Shown: positions 53,694 through 63,267 of the stretch, piece after piece
Position numbering within the stretch: the stretch's first letter is position 1
How the letters are laid out: every line of letters starts with the position of its first letter
Source: Nitrospirota bacterium
Lineage (GTDB): Bacteria > Nitrospirota > Leptospirillia > Leptospirillales > Leptospirillaceae
Assembly: GCA_021826965.1 (NCBI GenBank)
Contig: JAKAYA010000005.1
Coordinates: 1-64,000 of the forward strand
DNA length: 64,000 nucleotides
Direction of reading: 5' to 3'
Translations under genes and position numbers: made by a program
The notes under the pieces: generated by a model
What the model was told of the DNA's origin: nothing
What the model saw: the letters and a program-made list of their open reading frames with translations, nothing else
Database searches by the model: none

Positions 53694-54569
53694 ATGGAAA
53701 CCTACCTGATCCTGGCAAGGGAAACCCTGGAGGCCTCCCTTCTTGTGGGGATTCTGGCCACCACACTGAAACGTCTGGGACGGACGTCCGATCTGAAGCG
53801 CGTCTGGGGGGGTGCTGCGGTTGCCGTGATCACCTGTCTCGTTCTGGGGATCCTCGCCAACCGGCTGGAGTCTTTCCTGTCGGGCCCCGTCAAAACATGG
53901 CTGGACATCGCGATTTTTTTCCTCGCGGCCATTTTCCTCTCTTTCATGGTTCTCTGGATGACCCAGAACGCGCCATCCATGAAAGGCCGGATCCAGGGGA
54001 AAGCCATGACGGCGCTCGAATCGGGACATGGCGAGGTGTTGTTCCTCCTGGCGTTCATGGGAGTGTTCCGGGAAGGTCTGGAAACCATCCTGTTTCTCTG
54101 GGGAATCGCCCTCCAGGACAGCTCCTCCGGAATCGCCATCCCCTTGCTCGAAGGAATTTCGGGCGTGGCCACAGGCGTCCTTGTCGTCTTCGCCCTTTTC
54201 AAGGGATTTTCGCGCGTTCCAATGGCCCTGTTCTTCCGTTTGACATCGGTTCTTCTGATCCTGATGGCTGCAGGCATGATCGCGTCCGGCGTTGGACGCC
54301 TGATTTCGATCGGCGTTCTCTCCCCCCTGGTCTTCCAGGTCTGGGACACAAGCAACCTCCTGAACGAACACTCCCTGGTCGGAACCCTTTTCTCGGACTT
54401 CTTCGGCTACCGGGCCCGCCCGTCCCTCATGACGCTGATTACGGTCTGGGGCTATCTCGCCGTCATGTTCGCCGGCCTCTGGCGTCTTTCCCAGACGCGA
54501 AACGCAACATCGGGGGGAGCGCTTCCGGAAAAAGCCGCCCGATCGACCGGGCATCCGGGTCGTCGTTGA
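53694..54569 (+). CDS. FTR1-family iron permease
   Basis: LILARETLEASLLVGIL, FREGLETILFLWG (duplicated REXXE-type motifs), 7 TM-like. Confidence 0.94.
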   Translation: METYLILARETLEASLLVGILATTLKRLGRTSDLKRVWGGAAVAVITCLVLGILANRLESFLSGPVKTWLDIAIFFLAAIFLSFMVLWMTQNAPSMKGRIQGKAMTALESGHGEVLFLLAFMGVFREGLETILFLWGIALQDSSSGIAIPLLEGISGVATGVLVVFALFKGFSRVPMALFFRLTSVLLILMAAGMIASGVGRLISIGVLSPLVFQVWDTSNLLNEHSLVGTLFSDFFGYRARPSLMTLITVWGYLAVMFAGLWRLSQTRNATSGGALPEKAARSTGHPGRR

Positions 54570-54943
54570 TGCCAGGCCGTCTCCACCGTTTTTCCCGGGC
54601 GATCGAAACGGCATGCCTGTCCGGCCTTCTTCTCGCGGCCGCTCTCCTTCTCCCGCCTTGCGCCCGGGCAACGACGACAGGCTCCTATGCCCTCCATCTG
54701 AAAAAACACGTCTTCGCCCCGGACAGCCTGACCGTTCCCGCCCGTCAGCCGTTCGTCCTGCACGTCTCCAACGAGGACAATCATCCGGAAGAGTTTGAGA
54801 GCTACGATCTCGAGTTCGAGATCATCGTCCTGCCCCATCACTCCATCGACGTCCCTGTCCGGCCCCTTCCTCCCGGTACATATGAATTTTTCGGGGATTT
54901 CCATCCCCGGACCGCCCGCGGACATATCACTGTCCATCCCTGA
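54569..54943 (+). CDS. Exported cupredoxin-domain protein
   Basis: Signal peptide; KHVFAPDSLTVPARQPFVLHVSNEDNHPEEFES...GTYEFFGDFHP (EfeO-N-like). Confidence 0.85.
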   Translation: MPGRLHRFSRAIETACLSGLLLAAALLLPPCARATTTGSYALHLKKHVFAPDSLTVPARQPFVLHVSNEDNHPEEFESYDLEFEIIVLPHHSIDVPVRPLPPGTYEFFGDFHPRTARGHITVHP

Positions 54944-54968
54944 ACCCTTTTTCCGGAGAACGATATTG

Positions 54969-56636
54969 ATGCGATTACGCTTGCGGCAGGTTCTCCCCGT
55001 TTTGCTTGCGATATCCCAGACTTTTGTACTCGATGTTCCGAAAATCCTCGCCCGGCCTTCGACGGAACTCTCCGGTTGGGCTCCCCTTCCCCGAACCAAC
55101 GTTCAGATTTATCGCATCAACCCGAAGACCGGACGAAACATGGGACTCCTGGATATCCGGAAAACCGACCGGAAAGGTTTTTTTCGATTTCGGCCGTCCC
55201 GTCGTTTTCCCACGAGACTTCTCTGGTTCGCTCCTCCGGACCGTTGCTCTTCCGGCGGCCCATCCGCTTCATACTCCGCCGTTGTCCTGTCGCCGCCCAC
55301 AAATGACGCAACAGTCCGGGTCGACTTTGTGGACAGCACGAAGGACAGGCGCGCGACATCCGAGTATCATGCGAAAAAAGGACGGCGTTCCTGGTCGTCT
55401 TTTTATCCGCAGGCTTCCCGCTGGACCGACCGGACTCTGGGGATTGAAGGAAAGGCATTCTCCCTCCGGGAAGGCCCTCTCCCGTTCGAACGGATTCTCG
55501 GAGAACTGGCCGGCTGGAGGGGAGGAAAGGCATGGGACGCGGGCTCGGTCCTTGCAGAGGACTTGACCGACGGACGTCTGGACGGCCGCAAAAATCTTCG
55601 GCCGCTCGTCTTCTGCGGTCAGACGACGCCCGCCCTTCTCGGAACAACCGAATGGCGTGAAGCCGTCTGGCTGGAAGCGGGACGACAGGGTTTTCTTGAA
55701 GACCCTGTCCGGAAACAGCTTCTCTTCCGGACCATCACCCGGTTCGAACGACTTGCTCCCGGTCCCGGACGCCAATGGGATTTTTTGCCGGCGATGCCGA
55801 CCGAACGGGATTCGGTCCTGGTCGTGGGCGGCCCCGGTGTCCCGCCGACCGTCATCGGTGGAGAGACCAACCAGGGGATTTCCGCGGCAGTCGAACGCTA
55901 CGATCCGGATCACCGCCGCTGGACCGCTCTCCCTTCCTATCCCCTCGGGGTGGCCTATGCATCCGGAGTCGCCTTGCCTGGCGGAAAGATTTTCGTGACA
56001 GGCGGATTCAACAGTCAGGGTTTTACCAATCGAAGCTTCCTCTTCGATCCCCACGTCCGGAAATGGGTGCCGGTGGCAACCGCACCCGTTTCCCGGGCAG
56101 CCAGTACGGCGGTCCTCCTGCCAGACAGTGAAATTCTTGTCACAGGCGGAGAGGACGACAAGGGGCTGACAGCCAGGACGGACCGTTATGACCTTCGCAA
56201 AAATCGGTGGATTCGGGAAAAGGACGCTCCCCTGGGCCGGATCGGAGGAGTCTCCGCCTTTCTTCCGGACGGACGGGTCTGGGTCGGAGAAGGACTCGTC
56301 AGCACAGGCGGCATTACGGGAAAAGGATTTTTCTACGACCCGGAAAGTCGCCGGTGGAGCACTGCACCCGCCGCACCGACTCCACGCCTGTACCCCGCGG
56401 AAGCGGTTCTCCCGGACGGACGGGTCATTGTGCTGGACGGACTGAACAGAACGGGGGTTCTCGATACGGCCGACCTCTTCGATCCCGTGAAAAACACCTG
56501 GACGCTGCTCGGATCACGTGACCGGATCCGCCGGAAAGAAACCGGAGCGGCCCTTCTGGGTGACGGGTCCCTGCTCCTGGTCGGAGGGGAGGACGCCTCC
56601 GGAAATTCGGTCGGCACCGCTACTCGCCTTCACTGA
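54969..56636 (+). CDS. Exported kelch-repeat beta-propeller protein
   Basis: Repeated kelch blades: ...GGKIFVTGGFNSQGFTNRSFLFDP...SEILVTGGEDDKG...GRVIVLDGLNRTG...GSLLLVGGEDASG. Confidence 0.85.
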   Translation: MRLRLRQVLPVLLAISQTFVLDVPKILARPSTELSGWAPLPRTNVQIYRINPKTGRNMGLLDIRKTDRKGFFRFRPSRRFPTRLLWFAPPDRCSSGGPSASYSAVVLSPPTNDATVRVDFVDSTKDRRATSEYHAKKGRRSWSSFYPQASRWTDRTLGIEGKAFSLREGPLPFERILGELAGWRGGKAWDAGSVLAEDLTDGRLDGRKNLRPLVFCGQTTPALLGTTEWREAVWLEAGRQGFLEDPVRKQLLFRTITRFERLAPGPGRQWDFLPAMPTERDSVLVVGGPGVPPTVIGGETNQGISAAVERYDPDHRRWTALPSYPLGVAYASGVALPGGKIFVTGGFNSQGFTNRSFLFDPHVRKWVPVATAPVSRAASTAVLLPDSEILVTGGEDDKGLTARTDRYDLRKNRWIREKDAPLGRIGGVSAFLPDGRVWVGEGLVSTGGITGKGFFYDPESRRWSTAPAAPTPRLYPAEAVLPDGRVIVLDGLNRTGVLDTADLFDPVKNTWTLLGSRDRIRRKETGAALLGDGSLLLVGGEDASGNSVGTATRLH

Positions 56637-57403
56637 GGATTCGAAGGAGGCCCCTCCCAGCGACCATCGACAAAACGGTATCCCCGGCGGGTCAACTCGG
56701 TCGCCGGATGCACGATGTAGGCCCCGGAGGGCAACATTTCCGTGAGAGCCTGCCTGTCCTCCTGCAAAATCTTTCCTCCTTCCGGCCCCTTCACAAGAGG
56801 GACCAGACCGGAGCCCAACCGGTCCTGCACCCGTTTTTTCCGACGTTCTTTCCGGAGGCTCTCCGCGAGTTTCTTCTTCTCCCGGGATTTCTCCGCTTCC
56901 CATTCGGACCGGAGAACCACGACCGTTCCCACGTAACGATACCGGTAGGGAGCTCCAAACAAGGGATATTTCCATTCGCCCTCCGGGTGATTTTCGGACG
57001 CCTCGACGATGGAACGGGAGTAGTCCATCAGGTAGTAATGGGCTTTGACCGAATGCGGTTCGATCTGGCGCAGAAATTCCGGAAAACTGATGTGATGGAC
57101 CGTTTCGAGGCTCCCTTTTCGGATGACGATGACCTCCGAAGAGCGCGAAGGAACCGGAAGAGTCCTGACATAAAACCGGGTCGAATGATCGTCCAGGAGA
57201 AGATGCTGGGGAATAACGGTTGCGTCCGGCGCCGTCGCGCAGGCCCCCATCAGGAGAAAGATCAGCCCGCCACCCCCCATGAAGGCCTTTTCCAAAAAAG
57301 CGTCCCTTTTTCCGTCCCCCGACACTGTCTTGTCTGTCCCCGTTTTTTTCACCCGATGTCTCCCTGATTGATGTGCGGTTGTGGCATACCGGTGGCTTTC
57401 CAT
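56630..57403 (-). CDS. Putative lipoprotein
   Basis: LIFLLMGACATAPD lipobox-like; 257 aa or less (start uncertain). Confidence 0.55.
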   Translation of the reverse strand: MESHRYATTAHQSGRHRVKKTGTDKTVSGDGKRDAFLEKAFMGGGGLIFLLMGACATAPDATVIPQHLLLDDHSTRFYVRTLPVPSRSSEVIVIRKGSLETVHHISFPEFLRQIEPHSVKAHYYLMDYSRSIVEASENHPEGEWKYPLFGAPYRYRYVGTVVVLRSEWEAEKSREKKKLAESLRKERRKKRVQDRLGSGLVPLVKGPEGGKILQEDRQALTEMLPSGAYIVHPATELTRRGYRFVDGRWEGPPSNPQ

Positions 57404-57584
57404 TACACCGTTCGGCGTCGCCGAAAATCAAGCACGTCTTCTCAAAGGGGTTTCCTTGCCCGCTCCGGGACAAGACAAAACCGGTCCGACGGAAGGGTGT
57501 ATACTGTCCTCATCAGGATCATTCCGGTGGAAAACCATCCTTATCCGCCGGCCATCACACGTTCAGGATCCAAGGAGGTTCGTT

Positions 57585-58088
57585 ATGTTGCGCAAGGGTT
57601 TTGTCCGCTTCTTCCTCGGTCTTTTGACCTTTTCTCTTGTCGGTTTCGCGGGGGTCTCTCCGGCTTCGGCCCATATGCACCATCACGGCGACATGATGAT
57701 GCAGGGTGGTCCCATCCCCTTCTACCTGATGAACCAGGACCGGATCGGGTTGTCCAAAACGCAGGTGACGAAACTTCTGAAACTCAAGGAAACATTCCTG
57801 AAGACCGCGATCATGGAACGGGCCCGCATCCGCATCCTGCACATGGACATCATGGAAAACATGATGCACCACAAGATCGACACATCCGCTGTCCGCAAAG
57901 ATATGGACCAGATCCTGGCCCATAAAAGAACCCTCATGCACGGCTATCTCGACATGATCGCCCGTGCCCATGCCGTCCTGACCGCCCAGCAGTTCGAGAA
58001 AGTCAAGAGTCTGTGGCGCGAAATGATGATGATGCATCACGAAATGATGATGGGCCCCCACCACGGACACATGGACCATCATCAGTAA
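57585..58088 (+). CDS. Periplasmic Spy/ZraP-like His/Met-rich protein
   Basis: Signal peptide, HMHHHGDMMM and MMMMHHEMMMGPHHGHMDHHQ, LTAQQ motif. Confidence 0.75.
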   Translation: MLRKGFVRFFLGLLTFSLVGFAGVSPASAHMHHHGDMMMQGGPIPFYLMNQDRIGLSKTQVTKLLKLKETFLKTAIMERARIRILHMDIMENMMHHKIDTSAVRKDMDQILAHKRTLMHGYLDMIARAHAVLTAQQFEKVKSLWREMMMMHHEMMMGPHHGHMDHHQ

Positions 58089-58148
58089 CCGGTCGGAACA
58101 ACCGGAGAGCCGGAACGACAGACCGGCTTTCCGGAACTTCCGAGGAGT

Positions 58149-58186
58149 TTGACGGGCTGCCCATTCTTTGATATATATCGAAGAAT
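58149..58186 (+). promoter_or_regulatory. arsRC promoter and near-perfect 24-bp palindromic operator
   Basis: TTGACG (58149) -N17- TATATA (58172); ATTCTTTGATATATATCGAAGAAT 58163-58186, one mismatched pair. Confidence 0.75.
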
Positions 58187-58958
58187 GAATATTCCTGAAA
58201 CCGATTGTTTTTTCGCCCTCAATCATCCCTTCCGACGCCGGGCCCTTCTCCTTCTTCTGGAAAAGGGCCCCTTGTGCGTCTGCCATCTGGAGGATCAGCT
58301 GGGTTCCTCCCAGCCGGCCATCTCCCGGCAGATGGGGATTCTCCGGGAGAAAGGGATCGTCCAGTCGCGCCGGCAGGGGCAGTGGATCTACTACGACCTT
58401 TCCCGGGACCTTCCCGGCTGGGTCAGGACCGTTCTGAAAGCATTGCCCGATACAACGCTTCCGGACCGTTCCGGATCGGGGAGTCTCTGTCCGGTTCAGG
58501 AGCCTTTCCGTCTCCTTTTTCTGTGCACCCAAAACGCGTGCCGCTCCCAGATCGCCTCCGGATGGGCGACGGCTCTCGGGGGACCCCGGGTTGAAGCGCG
58601 TTCGGCCGGCACCCGCCCCCATCCGGAGGGGGTGAACCCGCTGGCCATCGCGGTCATGCATGAAGAAGGGATCGATCTTTCCGGCCAACCGTCGACAGGA
58701 CTCGATATCGGCTTGCTCCGGTGGGCGAATCTTGTCGTCACCGTTTGCGGGGAAGCGGATGAATCCTGTCCGGCCCTTCCACCCGGCGTCCGGAAAGAAC
58801 ATTGGCCGATCGCGGATCCCGACCGGGCCCTCGGATCTTCGCGAGAAATTTTCCAGGTTTTCACCCGCACCCGTGACGAAATCGGCGATCGGGTCCGGGA
58901 CCTTTTCCGTCGCCTCGACATCCCGGAAGTCTCCCTGACTCGAAAGCTGACCCGTTAA
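58185..58958 (+). CDS. Fused ArsR repressor / LMW-phosphatase-type arsenate reductase
   Basis: ArsR wHTH (LCVCHLEDQLGSSQPAISRQMGILREKGIVQSRRQG) joined to LFLCTQNACRSQIASGWA (ArsC CX5R). Confidence 0.95.
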   Translation: MNIPETDCFFALNHPFRRRALLLLLEKGPLCVCHLEDQLGSSQPAISRQMGILREKGIVQSRRQGQWIYYDLSRDLPGWVRTVLKALPDTTLPDRSGSGSLCPVQEPFRLLFLCTQNACRSQIASGWATALGGPRVEARSAGTRPHPEGVNPLAIAVMHEEGIDLSGQPSTGLDIGLLRWANLVVTVCGEADESCPALPPGVRKEHWPIADPDRALGSSREIFQVFTRTRDEIGDRVRDLFRRLDIPEVSLTRKLTR

Positions 58959-58961
58959 TTC

Positions 58962-60281
58962 ATGCTGGCCGCCGTCGTCTTCGTCCTCACTCTCGTTCTG
59001 GTCATCTGGCAGCCCCGGGGACTTGGAATCGGCTGGAGCGCCCTGATCGGAGCCGCGATCGATCTCTCTCTTGGCGTGGTCCACTGGAAAGACGTTCCGA
59101 TCGTCTGGGGTATCATATGGGACGCCACCTTCACCTTCGTCGCACTCATCATCCTTTCCCTTCTTCTGGACGAGGCGGGGTTCTTCCACTGGGCCGCGTT
59201 GCATATGGGGAAACTGGGACAGGGCCGGCAGGCCCGCCTGTTCCTCTTCGTCATCCTTCTCGGTGCGGGAGTCTCTGCCGTCTTTGCCAACGATGGCGCC
59301 GCCCTGATCCTGACACCAATCGTCCTGGCAATGCTCCTCTCCCTGGGACTGACGCCGGCCGGTGCCCTGGCTTTCGTCATCGCCACCGGATTTGTCGCAG
59401 ACACCACGTCGCTCCCCTTTGTCATTTCGAACCTTGTGAACATCGTCTCGGCCGATTTTTTCCACATCTCCTTCACCCGCTATGCCCAGGTCATGGTGCC
59501 GGTGGACATCGTCTCGGGACTTTCGACCCTCCTGGTGCTCTGGCTGTACTACCGGCGCCACCTCCCGGAGTCTTATGACCTGTCTCTCCTGGAACCTCCC
59601 GGGCACGCCATCCGCGACCCTGTCGTCTTCCGCTGGGGGTTCGGCCTTCTCTTCCTGCTCCTGATCGCCTACATTGCGAGCGCGCCCCTCGGCATTCCGG
59701 TTTCACTGGTCACATCTTCGGCGGCCGGTCTCCTGCTTCTGATCGCGGCCCGCGCCTACAAGGGCGGGAAGGGGCGCCTCATTCCGGTCGTCCGCGTCCT
59801 GAAAGAAGCGCCCTGGCAAATCGTTCTCTTCAGCATGGGGATGTACCTGGTCGTCTACGGACTGAAAAACGCGAATCTGACCGTCCTGCTCTCGAATGTC
59901 CTCGGACATCTGGCTTCTCACGGACTCTGGGTGGCGACCATCGGCACCGGATTTCTTTCCGCCCTCCTGTCCTCGCTCATGAACAATATGCCGTCCGTTC
60001 TCGTCGGCGCATTGTCCATCCAGGGAGCAGGCCCCTTTCCCGACGGCATCCGGGAATCCATGATCTATGCGAACGTGATCGGATGCGACCTGGGACCGAA
60101 ATTCACGCCGATCGGAAGCCTGGCAACTCTTCTCTGGCTGCACGTCCTGGAGAAAAAGGGGGAGCGCATCGGTTGGGGTCTGTACATGCGTGTCGGCATT
60201 GTCCTGACAGTGCCGGTCCTTCTGGCGACCCTGGCCGGCCTGGCTGCCTGGATCTCCATTCTGGGGCATGCACATCCCTGA
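58962..60281 (+). CDS. arsB: Arsenite efflux permease
   Basis: 439 aa polytopic; [15 protein letters not shown]; adjacent to arsRC. Confidence 0.95.
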   Translation: MLAAVVFVLTLVLVIWQPRGLGIGWSALIGAAIDLSLGVVHWKDVPIVWGIIWDATFTFVALIILSLLLDEAGFFHWAALHMGKLGQGRQARLFLFVILLGAGVSAVFANDGAALILTPIVLAMLLSLGLTPAGALAFVIATGFVADTTSLPFVISNLVNIVSADFFHISFTRYAQVMVPVDIVSGLSTLLVLWLYYRRHLPESYDLSLLEPPGHAIRDPVVFRWGFGLLFLLLIAYIASAPLGIPVSLVTSSAAGLLLLIAARAYKGGKGRLIPVVRVLKEAPWQIVLFSMGMYLVVYGLKNANLTVLLSNVLGHLASHGLWVATIGTGFLSALLSSLMNNMPSVLVGALSIQGAGPFPDGIRESMIYANVIGCDLGPKFTPIGSLATLLWLHVLEKKGERIGWGLYMRVGIVLTVPVLLATLAGLAAWISILGHAHP

Positions 60282-60439
60282 CCATATATTTGATGTGCAT
60301 CCCCCGGCCCTTGAGCTTTTCCCGTTCTTCCGGAATATCCTCAAGGTCTCTTTATAAGTTGTCCTGCTTTTCTGTTGGAAATTCCTCGCCGGATTGTGAC
60401 GGAAATCCTGCCGCGTTGCGTCATTTTCTAGACATATCT

Positions 60440-60469
60440 TTGACGTGGAATTGATCTCCCCGGGATAAA
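60440..60469 (+). promoter_or_regulatory. Putative promoter TTGACG-N18-GATAAA
   Basis: Upstream of the 61-aa ORF. Confidence 0.45.
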
Positions 60470-60527
60470 GTGAACCCAGGTCGCCAACCGAGCGACGAAC
60501 CTGCCATTACAGTCCAAGGAGGATTCC

Positions 60528-60713
60528 ATGTCGCAACTCAGCGAGATTCTCAGCAAAAAAGATCTTTTTTGTACCCAATGCGTCAAGACCCTGGAGAAAG
60601 TTTCCGACCTCGAGAAACGGGAAAAAGATCAGATCAATTCTCTTCTTCTTTTCATGGCCGGGGTCTATCTGTACTGGATTGTCGGGCTGATCGCTCTGGT
60701 TCGCCTCTCTTGA
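60528..60713 (+). CDS. 61-aa single-TM protein
   Basis: RBS AAGGAGG; MSQLSEILSKKDLFCTQCVKTLEKV..., CxxC. Confidence 0.65.
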   Translation: MSQLSEILSKKDLFCTQCVKTLEKVSDLEKREKDQINSLLLFMAGVYLYWIVGLIALVRLS

Positions 60714-60788
60714 GGTGTCCGTCCCCCCTCCCGGAAAAAGCATTGTCCCCTTCCAGCCCCTTGCCATCTCCTTCCTGGATCGCCTGCC

Positions 60789-60834
60789 GGAACCGGCCGC
60801 AGACCTAATCCCTTCAGGGAATGCGGCCGGTTCC
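60789..60834 (+). terminator. Strong hairpin terminator
   Basis: GGAACCGGCCGCA/TGCGGCCGGTTCC, 13-bp perfect stem followed by cggTTTT. Confidence 0.75.
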
Positions 60835-60987
60835 CGGTTTTCAACCGCAGACAACCGTCAACCGGAAGAACGTCGGAGGGTGTTTTCGATCGTTCAATGC
60901 CCTCCCGGATCGTCGTATTGTCACCGCCGGTGAGGGATTTCACGGGACCTGTCTCCCCAAGTTCAAATCCTTGCGTTCGCCCGTCTA

Positions 60988-61020
60988 TTGGAACCCGAAA
61001 TTCGACTCCGGGTGTATAGT
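60988..61020 (+). promoter_or_regulatory. Putative MerR-type promoter/operator
   Basis: TTGGAA, dyad ACCCGaaattcgactcCGGGT (60993-61013), TATAGT; long spacer. Confidence 0.45.
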
Positions 61021-61130
61021 GTAGGCATCTCCACCATCCGGCCGCTTTTCCGGCACGCGATTTTCCGCGCGCCTTTCCGGCGGCAGCGCATTTTTTTGGA
61101 AGAAGAGCATTCTTTCAGAAGGAGATCCTC

Positions 61131-61442
61131 ATGATGTCATCGATTCGGACCATCGTAGCCGTCCTGGCCGTCGGAGCCTCGCTCATTCTTCCCGCAGCGG
61201 CCGTCAGCGCTCCGCAAAAGCTGACGCTCAAGCTGGGCGGACAGTACTGCAACTTCTATCTCGACGACGTCACGAAAGCCCTCATGGGCGTCCCTGGCGT
61301 GCGCCACGTCTCCTACAACAAGGCCCAGGACCAGGTGACGGTTCAGGGAGACGCTGCCACGCTCAAGGAATCGTCCGTGATCCGGACGATCGACGGAGTC
61401 AAGGGAAGTTCCTGGTTCTGCAAAGCCCATCCGATGCATTGA
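61131..61442 (+). CDS. Exported HMA-like (heavy-metal-associated fold) protein
   Basis: Signal peptide; LGGQYCNFYLDDVTKALMGVPGVRHVSYNKAQDQVTVQGD; no CxxC. Confidence 0.7.
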   Translation: MMSSIRTIVAVLAVGASLILPAAAVSAPQKLTLKLGGQYCNFYLDDVTKALMGVPGVRHVSYNKAQDQVTVQGDAATLKESSVIRTIDGVKGSSWFCKAHPMH

Positions 61443-61719
61443 AGATTCCGGGCCGAACAAAAGGGAACAATCCCGAGACTCCTTCCCGGAACAGGAAAGT
61501 CGGGCCGCCGGAAGTGCGAGGGGAGCAGGAGGCCCTCTTTCTTCTGAAACGGGAATGACCAGTTGTGCTACACTTCTCCGACAGAGGACCGGAAGTTTCC
61601 GACCAATCCCGCCGGACGCTTCCGAATGTCTCTTCTGTGCACATTTTTTTGGACGACCGACGACCGCCACTTCCAGACCCGTCCGGTTTCCCGAACAGCC
61701 AGCAAAGGAGGTCGGCCCC

Positions 61720-62322
61720 ATGTCCCCAATCACGCCCGGAGGGGGATCCTTCCGTCTTACCGGGAAGTTCCGCATTCTGACCCTGTTTGTCGCCACCCTT
61801 TCCGTTCTTTCCGGTTGTGCGCTTTTTGACTCGCCCCCTTTTCCCAAACAGGAAGTCCGATGGGCCGACCGGGGAATTTTATTCCGGAACATCGCCCATC
61901 ACCCGAAATCCCTTGAGGGTCAGCATGTCATTCTCGGGGGCAAGATCCTGAACATTACCCGGAAGGGAATGGTCAGTACGATCATCGTGAAAGAATACCC
62001 GCTCGGAAAAGAACTCCATCCCGACACGGAAAAGCCTTCCATGGGGCTCTTCGAGATCGTCACCGACGAATTCCTTCCCGCAGACCGTTACAAGCCGGGG
62101 CATAAGGTGGAAGTGATCGGGACGGTGATCGGTCCGACAGATCTCCGGACAGCGGGTGGCCGAACTGTCCGCGTCCCGGTCATCAAGGGACGCCATCTTC
62201 ATGCCCAGGCGCCCGCTCCGCCTCCCATGCCGATGGACATGATGGATCCGGGATTCATGGATCCGGGGTTCATGGGACCAGGGTTCATGGGGCCCGGCAT
62301 GATGATGCCCGGGTTCTTCTGA
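61720..62322 (+). CDS. Slp-family outer-membrane lipoprotein
   Basis: LSVLSGCALF lipobox; Slp-like core; Met/Pro/Gly-rich tail. Confidence 0.8.
   Translation: MSPITPGGGSFRLTGKFRILTLFVATLSVLSGCALFDSPPFPKQEVRWADRGILFRNIAHHPKSLEGQHVILGGKILNITRKGMVSTIIVKEYPLGKELHPDTEKPSMGLFEIVTDEFLPADRYKPGHKVEVIGTVIGPTDLRTAGGRTVRVPVIKGRHLHAQAPAPPPMPMDMMDPGFMDPGFMGPGFMGPGMMMPGFF
62244..62310. repeat. 15-bp tandem repeats encoding (D/G)PGFM
   Basis: gatccgggattcatg gatccggggttcatg ggaccagggttcatg ggg... Confidence 0.8.
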
Positions 62323-62547
62323 AGAGCCTCTCCTCACCGGTCCGGAAGGAGCCCGGGAAAAGAATCCCGGGCCCTTCTTCCGGACGTCTCTGCCGGAGGT
62401 GATTGAACAACCCGCTTCCTCCGGCGATAATGGAAAAAATGTCCTGGACCAGACCGGAAGGTGACTTCGGGTCAAGCCGTCGTCCGGGATCCCGTGTCTC
62501 TTCATTTGCCCGCTGTTTGCCCATGCTCACGAAAGGATGGAAGATTC

Positions 62548-63183
62548 ATGTCTGCCGCACCGGCCAGAAAAAACACCTTGCTCTCCCGTTGGCCTCTTAT
62601 TCTCGTTTTGTTCATCCTGACCGTTTTCTTCGTCTACGTCAGCCGACAGAAAAATCCCGCGGAAGACACGGCGGCCACCGTTTCGGCCCCGACTCAGACG
62701 GCGCCCGCAGCGCCACCGGCATCCGCAGCAACAGACGCGTCCCAGCCGGGCATCTTTTATCCGTCGCAGGGACACGACCACTGGGACCTGTCCCGGCTGG
62801 AAAAGTTTTCGTACAATTCCAATCCGCCGACCTCGGGACCGCACATGGAGCAGTTCATCGACAGCTACACGCCGTCCGCCCCCCTGCCGGCCTATATCCA
62901 GGTTCACCTGCTGGAGCACGGAAACATTTTGCTCCAGTACAACTGCACCTGTCCCGGTACCGTCGACGCGCTCAAGAAAATCGCTTCCTCCTTCGACACC
63001 TATTCCCCTTCCCTGGGACTCGAGGAAGGAAAAGCGGTGATCGTGGCCCCCAATCCATCTCTTCCGCACCGGATCGTCCTCACCGCATGGACAAGACTTC
63101 TGGGAATGGACACTCTCGACGAAAAAACCGCCCGTCAGTTCATCTCCGCATGGCTCGGGAACGCCCAGAACACCCGGCAATAG
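62548..63183 (+). CDS. DUF3105-like membrane-anchored protein
   Basis: NSNPPTSGPHMEQFIDSYTP...LLEHGNILLQYNC. Confidence 0.8.
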   Translation: MSAAPARKNTLLSRWPLILVLFILTVFFVYVSRQKNPAEDTAATVSAPTQTAPAAPPASAATDASQPGIFYPSQGHDHWDLSRLEKFSYNSNPPTSGPHMEQFIDSYTPSAPLPAYIQVHLLEHGNILLQYNCTCPGTVDALKKIASSFDTYSPSLGLEEGKAVIVAPNPSLPHRIVLTAWTRLLGMDTLDEKTARQFISAWLGNAQNTRQ

Positions 63184-63229
63184 CCGTCCCTGAAATCGCC
63201 CGTTTCCTCCGGGAGGCGGGAAGGCCCCG

Positions 63230-63267
63230 CGGTACGCAGTCCACGAACTCCTGAGGACTGCGTACCG
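63230..63267. promoter_or_regulatory. 13-bp perfect inverted repeat upstream of the RND gene
   Basis: CGGTACGCAGTCC (63230-63242) / GGACTGCGTACCG (63255-63267), no T-run. Confidence 0.6.

Noticed and set aside
57555-59606. 683-aa minus-strand ORF
   Set aside because: Antisense to the Spy-like gene, arsRC and arsB; low-complexity charged translation without recognisable domains
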